Assembly: GCA_937858165.1 (NCBI GenBank)
Contig: CALLZA010000855.1
Location: 1-11,846, forward strand
Length of the DNA stretch: 11,846 bases
Direction: 5' to 3'
Source: an uncultured Ardenticatenia bacterium
GTDB lineage: Bacteria; Chloroflexota; Anaerolineae; Promineifilales; Promineifilaceae
Both the position numbers and the translations under genes were made by a program. This document shows positions 6,561 through 11,846 of the stretch, in pieces. Positions within the stretch are counted from its first letter, which is position 1. Each line of letters opens with the position of its first letter. Below the pieces are notes generated by a model, which was not told the origin of the DNA, ran no database searches, and was given only the letters and a program-made list of their open reading frames with translations.

Positions 6561-8767
6561 TACTGCGCCCCAACCAGCGCCGCATACTGCCCACCCCGCG
6601 CCAGCAGCTCGTCGTGCGTCCCCTGCTCAACAATGCGCCCCGCGTCCAGCACGACGATTAGATCGGCGTTGCGAACGGTGCTCAGCCGGTGGGCGATGAC
6701 AATGCGGGTGCTGGGCAACGCGCTCAGATTGGCGTCCAGTTGCTGCTCCGTCAGCGAGTCCAGGTGGCTGGTCGCCTCGTCCAGCAGCAGAACACCCGGC
6801 TCGGCCACCAGGGCGCGGGCCAGCGCCAGTCGTTGCCGCTGGCCGCCGGAGATGGTGCTGGCGTCCTCGGCCAGATAGGTTTCGTAGCCCATCGGCAGCG
6901 CCTCGATCTCCTCCGCAATGGCCGCCAGCCGGGCCGCGGCGCGGATGCGCGCCAGGCTGGCGTCCGGGGCGTGGAGAGCGATGTTCTGGCGCACGGAGCC
7001 GCTGAACAGAAACGGCTCCTGCATGACGACGCCGAACTGGCGGCGAAGCTCGCCTAGATCAAGCTCTTCCGCGTTCCGGCCGTCGTAGGTGATGACCCCG
7101 GCTGTTGGCTGATAGAGGCGCAGCAGCAGGTGGCCAAGCGTCGTCTTGCCCGAGCCGCTGCGGCCGACGATGGCGACTTTCTGCCCGGCGCGGATGGACA
7201 GCGAGACGTCGCGCAGGACGAAGGGCGCTTCGGCATTATAGCGGAAGCTGACGCCGGATAACTCGATATCGCCGCGCAGCCGTTCGACCTCGCCCTCGCC
7301 GCCCGCCTCCGGCTCGGCGTCCATCACGTCGGCGATGCGGTCGAGGTGCGCGCCGGCCAGTTGCAGCCGCTGGATGCTCTGCACCAGCGACGACAGGGGG
7401 CTGAGGAACAGCAGCGCGACGCTGTTGACGGCCAGCATCTGGCCCAGCGTCATGGTTCCGTTCATCACCTGGTAGACGCCCAGCCACAGCAGCGTGATGG
7501 GGGCCAGCGCCCGCAACAGCCAGCGGCCGGTGTCGATGACCGCGCCCTCCGTGTTCTTGCGGATGGTGACGTTGAGGGCGCGATAGAAGAGCGTCTCCCA
7601 CGCCCCGTAGGCGCGGGCCTCCGAGCCGGTGGCCTTCACGGTGGCCACGCCCTTGAGCATCTCCACCAAATACCCCTGCTCGTCCCCCTCGGCGGCCAAC
7701 ATCTCGGCCACCAGCCGGCGCTGCCGGGCGGCCGTGGCCAGCGTCAGCGCCACCTGCGCCCCACCGAAGGCCAGGGCGACGGCGGCCATGAGCGGCTGTT
7801 GCCATAGCAGGAAGGCCAGATAGGTGAGCACCAGCGCGCTATCGAGCACCAGCGAAAACGCCTCGCCGGTCAGCGTCTCGCGCAGAACGGTGTTGCTGCC
7901 CAGGCGCATTAGCAGGTCGCCGCTCGAACGGGCCTGGAAGAAGCCAAAGGGCAGGCGCAACAGCCGCTCCAGAAAGCCGGTCATCAGCCGCACGTCCAGC
8001 CGGGCCTGCAAGTTGACCAGCAGCACGCCCCGCGCCAAGCTGACCAGGGCGTGGGCCAGCGTCAGCACCGCCACACCCGCGCCGACAAGCGCCAGCGTGC
8101 CCCTGTTGCCGGCGGGCAGAATCTCGTCCACGAGCACTTGAGTGAAGATGGGGCCGGCCAGCGCCAGAAGCTGGATGAGCAGCGACACCCCCAAAATCTG
8201 GGCCAACAGGCCGGGGTGCTCGCCCAGGATGCCGCGCAGATAGGTGATCCAGGCGTTGGATCGGGTCGACCGGGCCGCTCGAAAGTCGATGCCCGGCGCG
8301 AAGGTCATCACTACCCCGGTGAACGCCGCTTCGAACGCCGCCGCCGACAGCCGCCGGCGACCGGAGGCGGGATCAACGATGTCCACGCCCTGCGGCGACC
8401 AGCGCTCCAGGACGACGAAGTGGTTGAACTCCCAGAAGACGATGGCCGGCAGCGGCAAGAGGGGCAGGTTCTCCGGCTCGGTGGAGAAGGCGCGCACGAT
8501 CAACCCCTGGCGGCGCGCCTCGCGGGCGATGGCCTCGGCCGTCACCCCGTCGCGCCCGGCGTGCAGCAGGCCGCGCAACTGATCCACGCGCGTGGCGCGG
8601 CCGTGGTAGGAGAGCACCATTGCCAGTGCCGCCGCGCCGCACTCCATTTCGCTCATCTGGAGCCGCACGGGAACGCGGCGGCCGAAGACGCGTCTGAAGC
8701 GCCCTGCCCCCTGCGGTCCGCGACGCGACGGCGCTTGAGATGGCTGGGATGATGGTGACGCGGCCAC
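6560..8767 (-). CDS. Peptidase-containing ABC transporter (C39 peptidase, LanT/PCAT type)
   Basis: Membrane exporter that cleaves the leader (usually after a double-glycine) from a ribosomal peptide and exports the product. At 735 aa it is full length. The C39 peptidase is at about 32-160 with the complete active site: Q37 in QMSEMECGAAA, C43, H116 in EFNHFVVL and D132 in DIVDPASG. The six-helix exporter domain is at about 172-470. The nucleotide-binding domain is at about 500-735 with Walker A GRSGSGKT (535-542), Q-loop VMQEPF, signature ISGGQRQR (639-646), Walker B VLLLDEA (659-665) and H-loop IAHR with H693. The GTG at 8767 follows a GGAGGG site 8 nt away and lies 4 nt after the preceding gene. 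It is last in a lanM-like operon, so the cargo is most likely that operon's modified peptide. No precursor gene is in the window. I see no missing catalytic residue. Confidence 0.94.
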   Translation of the reverse strand: MAASPSSQPSQAPSRRGPQGAGRFRRVFGRRVPVRLQMSEMECGAAALAMVLSYHGRATRVDQLRGLLHAGRDGVTAEAIAREARRQGLIVRAFSTEPENLPLLPLPAIVFWEFNHFVVLERWSPQGVDIVDPASGRRRLSAAAFEAAFTGVVMTFAPGIDFRAARSTRSNAWITYLRGILGEHPGLLAQILGVSLLIQLLALAGPIFTQVLVDEILPAGNRGTLALVGAGVAVLTLAHALVSLARGVLLVNLQARLDVRLMTGFLERLLRLPFGFFQARSSGDLLMRLGSNTVLRETLTGEAFSLVLDSALVLTYLAFLLWQQPLMAAVALAFGGAQVALTLATAARQRRLVAEMLAAEGDEQGYLVEMLKGVATVKATGSEARAYGAWETLFYRALNVTIRKNTEGAVIDTGRWLLRALAPITLLWLGVYQVMNGTMTLGQMLAVNSVALLFLSPLSSLVQSIQRLQLAGAHLDRIADVMDAEPEAGGEGEVERLRGDIELSGVSFRYNAEAPFVLRDVSLSIRAGQKVAIVGRSGSGKTTLGHLLLRLYQPTAGVITYDGRNAEELDLGELRRQFGVVMQEPFLFSGSVRQNIALHAPDASLARIRAAARLAAIAEEIEALPMGYETYLAEDASTISGGQRQRLALARALVAEPGVLLLDEATSHLDSLTEQQLDANLSALPSTRIVIAHRLSTVRNADLIVVLDAGRIVEQGTHDELLARGGQYAALVGAQ

Positions 8768-8771
8768 GTGG

Positions 8772-9335
8772 CTACCCCTCCCCCAATAGCTGATCGACGC
8801 CGGGCAGCAGCGCCAGGCCGGTCTGCGCGCCGATGGCCACGCGCACGTCGGCCGGAGAGCCGCGCCACAGGTCGCCGCCGGGCAGCGCCGCGGCCAGCGT
8901 CAGGTGAACAACGACGACTGGGGCCGTGGGCGACGCGACCAGCCACGCAAAGCGGTCGCGGGCGGCGGCAGGCGAGAGAAGCTCCGGTTCGACCGCCACC
9001 ACGCGGCCGGTCACGTCGGGCGAACCGCCGTCCAGACCGGGCAGCGTCACGCGTGCTGCCTGCCCCGCGGCCAGACGCGGCGCAGCCTCGGGCGGCAACA
9101 GGGCGATGATGGCCACCTGATCATCGCCGGCGGCCACGCCGGTGACGAAGCCGGAGCCGGTGGCGTAGACCGGCACGTCGGCGGCCCATAGCAGCCCGGC
9201 GACGACGGCCAGCAACAGGCCGCACGCCACCCAGAGCCGCGCCCAGCCGAGTGTGGCGTAGCGCGGCAGCTCGACCTTCTCCAGCCGTTCGTTGTAACGG
9301 CGCAGGGCCGAGGCGCGGAAGATGGGGCGGGCCAT
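8772..9335 (-). CDS. Short HlyD-like single-span membrane protein, export accessory
   Basis: 187 aa. The N-terminus FRASALRRYNERLEKVELPR resembles the cytoplasmic start of HlyD-family adaptors in lanthipeptide/NHLP clusters. One membrane helix at about 33-53 is followed by VPVYATGSGFVTG, a typical first beta-strand of the adaptor barrel. The extracytoplasmic part (about 55-187) then looks like beta-barrel/lipoyl half-motifs (GQAARVTLPGLDG, DVTGRVVAVEP, ADVRVAIGAQTG) without the long coiled-coil hairpin of full adaptors, which are usually about 400 aa. The ATG at 9335 shares its A with the TGA of the upstream synthetase gene and has GGAGG 8 nt away, pointing to translational coupling. The frame is open further upstream, but that stretch overlaps the synthetase. 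Assignment to the HlyD superfamily is by pattern only. Confidence 0.7.
   Translation of the reverse strand: MARPIFRASALRRYNERLEKVELPRYATLGWARLWVACGLLLAVVAGLLWAADVPVYATGSGFVTGVAAGDDQVAIIALLPPEAAPRLAAGQAARVTLPGLDGGSPDVTGRVVAVEPELLSPAAARDRFAWLVASPTAPVVVVHLTLAAALPGGDLWRGSPADVRVAIGAQTGLALLPGVDQLLGEG
8776..8781 (-). promoter_or_regulatory. Ribosome binding site for the C39 ABC transporter
   Basis: GGAGGG on the minus strand, 8 nt before the GTG at 8767. It supports that non-ATG start and partly overlaps the end of the preceding gene. Confidence 0.6.
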
Positions 9336-11658
9336 CAGGCGAACCTCCGCGCGCCGTCCGGGGCCAGAATGGAGGGCACGGCGGCCGGCGCGGCCAGCCG
9401 CAATAAGCCGTAGCCAATGCCCGCCAGCCCGACCATCAGCCCCGGGGCCGCCGCACCCAGCGGGCAACCCGTTTGTGGGCTGTGTTGCTGAAGCGTGTCG
9501 AGGACGGCCGCGGCGTGGCGGCCGGCCAACTCGAGCAGGGCCGGATCGTCCAGCGCCATGGCCGCCGACCAGGCCACGTCCAGTTGCCCCAGCGCGCCGC
9601 GCCCGAGCGAGTGGTTGTCCGACCCCTCATCCAGCAACGCCGGCAGCGCCGCCGCCAGATGCGCGTCAACCTGGGCGCGACGCCCGTCGGGCAGCCAGGG
9701 GCGCGCGGCCAGATAGGCCGGCCACAGGCCCACGCCCGCGTCGGCCTCGTGCAGTAGGGCTTCGGCCGTGGCGCGGGTGGCGCTGTCGCCGGTCAGCTCG
9801 GCCAGTTCCAGCAGCGGAGCGATCGCACCGGCCGCGCCGTCGCTGCTGGCCGGGAAGCGCGCGTGCCGGTCGTAGGGATCGAGCGCTTCGACCGTCGCCA
9901 GTGGCAGCAAGCGCACCAGGGCGCGGCCGGCTGCCTCGGCCACGGCCAGCGCCCGCGGCGCGGCCCCGGTGGCCTGGGCCGCCAACAGCCCCACCAGTAG
10001 CCCGGCCAGACCACGCGCCACGCCCGGCGCCTCGTCCTCGGCTGCTTCGTCCAGGGCGAGCGCCGCTTGCTCCACCAGTGCGTCCACTTCGCGGCGTAAC
10101 GCATCCGCTCCGCCCCAGAGGGGAATGAGCTGGGCCAGGACGTAGAGTTGGCCGCCCAGCCCGTCGAAAAGCCCCAGGGGAGCCAGCGCGTCCGGCCCAT
10201 CGGCGCGCGCTTCGGCCGACAGCCGCAGCCACGCGGCCACGGCGGCGCGCGCCAGTGTTGTCCAGCGCGCTTCGCCGGACAGCGCCCCCAGATGGGCCAG
10301 AAAGAGGGCCACGCCCGGCAGCCCGTTATAGAGGTCGGTGTCCAGCGGCTCCAGCGTCCAGTGGCCGTCGCCGTCCAGTTGAACGCCGACCCACGACGCC
10401 TCATCCCCGGCGCGCACGGCCGAAGCATCGAGCCTGGCGGCGATGGCCGTCGCCGCGGCCAGCAGGGGCGTGGCCAGATCGCGCGGCGCGACGGCCGGCA
10501 GGGGGCGCGGCTTGGGCACACCGGGCGCGTCGTCGGCTACGGTGGCGAAGGCGGCACGTATTAGCTCGCGCTGCCGCTCCAGATCGTCCTCGCCCAGCGC
10601 CCGAATGCGCCGCCGCGCCGTCGCCAGGCCCGACACCGGGAAGAAGCCGGCTACTTCGCCGCCGCCATAGGCGCGAACGGCGCGCGAGTTAGCCCGCGTC
10701 GTGAACAGGGGCACGTCGCCCGCCAGCAGATCGGCCGTCTCGAACGGCACCAGCGCGGCCAGGGCGGAATCATCCTCCTCTTCGTGGAGCCGGCGCGCGA
10801 AGTAGGCCGCGCGCGCCTCCGGCAGGCGCAGCAGATCGGGGTGGTAGCTGTTGTCCAGCAGCTTGCCGTAGCGCTGGCCGGAGCGGGGCAACACGCGCAC
10901 CTCGGCAGCAGCAAAGCGCGACAGCGGGCCGTCGGCGGCCAGGAGCGCCGGGCGGTGGGCGACCAGCAGCCGGTAGGCAGCGACGAAGCCGGCATCCAGC
11001 GCGGCGAGGTAGTCCAGGGCATCGACCGGGCGGCCGTCGAGGCTTGGCCGGTTATGGCCGCCGCCCAGCGTTTCCGGCCGGCGCACCAGGCGCATCTGGT
11101 CTGTGCCGCGCCCCTGCCAGCTTGGAACGGTGTAGGGCGTCACTTGCCCGGCTGCACCCGTCAGCCCGCCCATGTCGAAGCGGTTCTGGCCGACAGACTC
11201 CGGCTCCGGCAACAGGCCGACGCGCAGGACGGAGTGATAGGTCAGCGCGTCCAGCGCCAGGTCGAGCGGCGGCCAGGTCGGGTCGGCGTCGCGGGGGTGG
11301 AACAGCGCCTCCAGATCGATCAGGACGGGCTGCTCCCCGGCAGCGATGACGTTGCTCAGGTGGAAGTCGGTCGCTTCCAGCGCGTAGAGCAGCGCCAGAG
11401 CGGCCCCCTGCCGCCGGTAGAAGCGTTCGACCTCGGCCACCGAGGAGCAGGGCGCGGCCTCGGCCCAGGCCATCCAGCCGTAAGCGCCGCGATCGAGGAG
11501 AGGCAGCGTCGCCGGCGCAGGTTCCAGGCCGCGCGCGTTCAGCCAGCCCACAAGGTTCTGGAAGTGAGCCTCAACGGCCAGCGAGCGGGGCTTGTAGACC
11601 AGTCGCGCGCCGGAAGCAAAGGACAGCACGACCACCGCCCGGCCGCCGCGCTTGGTTG
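9335..11658 (-). CDS. lanM: LanM-type (type 2) lanthipeptide synthetase, 5' truncated, degenerate cyclase domain
   Basis: Cytoplasmic enzyme family that phosphorylates and dehydrates Ser/Thr of a precursor peptide, then cyclises it with Cys. The gene enters from the right edge: GGRAVVVLSFASG just before codon GTG 11635 is already mid-domain, so roughly the first 200-300 residues are missing and 11635 is not a start. Numbering from 11635: the dehydratase domain keeps VYKPR (K15), the kinase motif TDFHLSN (D90, H92, N95), LIDLEALFH (D107) and FTTRANSR (311-318). The usual VR....RxT..Y motif reads VRVLPRSGQRY, with Gly (G253) where Thr is expected. The LanC-like domain (about 434-766) keeps the barrel motifs LYNGLPGVALFLA, LFDGLGG and GLMVGLAGIGYGLLRLA. 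It has lost the catalytic His (SSDGAAG for AHGASG), lacks a WCHG motif and has LGRGALG for LCHGxLG. It is first of three coupled genes. Confidence 0.88.
9344..9348 (-). promoter_or_regulatory. Ribosome binding site for the HlyD-like gene
   Basis: GGAGG on the minus strand, 8 nt before the ATG at 9335 and inside the end of the synthetase gene. It is the reason for choosing this start over upstream in-frame codons. Confidence 0.6.
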
Positions 11659-11736
11659 CTGTCTCTTATACACATCTCCGAGCCCACGAGACCGTACTAG
11701 ATCTCGTATGCCGTCTTCTGCTTGAAAAAAAAAAAA
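11659..11736 (+). other. Untrimmed Illumina Nextera adapter with index and poly-A
   Basis: 11659-11677 is the 19-bp Tn5 mosaic end used in Nextera kits (CTGTCTCTTATACACATCT). 11678-11692 is the rest of the read-2 transposase adapter (CCGAGCCCACGAGAC). 11693-11700 is CGTACTAG, which matches the i7 index known as N702. 11701-11724 is the P7 end (starts ATCTCGTATGCCG, ends CTTCTGCTTG). 11725-11736 is 12 A, as expected when a read runs past its fragment. This is synthetic and not part of the organism. Confidence 0.98.
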
Positions 11737-11846
11737 TAATACTATCGTCTAAAATGCTCTCACAATCACACCTGCAAACGCATCTAAACATGCTATCACA
11801 GAACATAACTATCTTAACAACAACATATAGATGGAGCACTATCTAA
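11737..11846. other. Random A/C/T-rich sequence after the adapter
   Basis: The stretch after the adapter's poly-A is low in G and AT-rich, in sharp contrast to the GC-rich contig. It has no recognisable coding signal or repeat. I read it as base-calling noise beyond the end of a library fragment. No real feature is supported here. Confidence 0.88.

Noticed and set aside
9336..9467. Longer start (9467) for the HlyD-like gene
   Set aside because: The extra 44 residues overlap lanM fully and are Gly/Arg/Ala-rich; the ATG at 9335 has a good GGAGG site and a 1-nt stop/start overlap.
9322..10128. Plus-strand open frame of 268 codons rich in Pro, Arg and Ala
   Set aside because: Antisense shadow of the lanM cyclase region; low-complexity composition typical of GC-rich shadow frames.
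11659..11677. Tn5/IS50 mosaic end as sign of a natural transposon
   Set aside because: It is followed in exact order by the Nextera read-2 adapter, an index, the P7 end and poly-A, so it comes from library preparation.
11652..11846. Plus-strand open frame at the right end
   Set aside because: It is translated from adapter, poly-A and noise.

Overview
The window looks like a whole short metagenomic or draft-genome contig from a GC-rich bacterium with artefacts at both ends. Bases 1 to about 170 are G-rich low-complexity sequence that erodes the end of a real gene. Bases 11659-11846 are an untrimmed Illumina Nextera adapter read-through, a poly-A tail and noise. The trustworthy genomic part is about 171-11658, and every gene in it lies on the minus strand. 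The lineage cannot be fixed from sequence alone. Short palindromic repeats between genes, a Mycobacterium/Thermus-like KorAB pair and a type 2 lanthipeptide locus together would suit a filamentous Chloroflexota (Ardenticatenia/Promineifilum-like), but this is a low-confidence inference.

Right half (6560-11658), a lanthipeptide-type export/maturation operon read right to left: a 5'-truncated LanM-family synthetase, a short single-span HlyD-like membrane protein, and a full-length C39-peptidase ABC transporter (LanT/PCAT). The genes overlap by 1 nt or are 4 nt apart, so they are probably translationally coupled. The LanM is odd. Its kinase core is intact, but the threonine of the phosphate-elimination motif is Gly, and all the zinc-ligand and catalytic motifs of the LanC-like cyclase domain are replaced or absent. 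No precursor peptide gene is visible; it may lie beyond the contig end.

Centre (6343-6559): a gene-free 217-bp gap with two related stem-loops behind the transporter gene and a good sigma70-type promoter (TTGCCG-N17-TATAAT on the minus strand) for the next operon.

Left half (171-6342), an energy-metabolism operon: a GntR/FadR-type (FCD) regulator, a stand-alone tandem-CBS protein, KorA (fused gamma-alpha subunit of 2-oxoacid:ferredoxin oxidoreductase), KorB (beta subunit) carrying an unusual C-terminal CBS pair, and a second, divergent gamma-alpha subunit that runs into the damaged left edge. KorA and KorB would oxidatively decarboxylate 2-oxoglutarate (or a related 2-oxoacid) with CoA and ferredoxin. 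The two paralogous CBS modules suggest adenine-nucleotide sensing of this step. All four downstream junctions in this operon carry a different strong inverted repeat.
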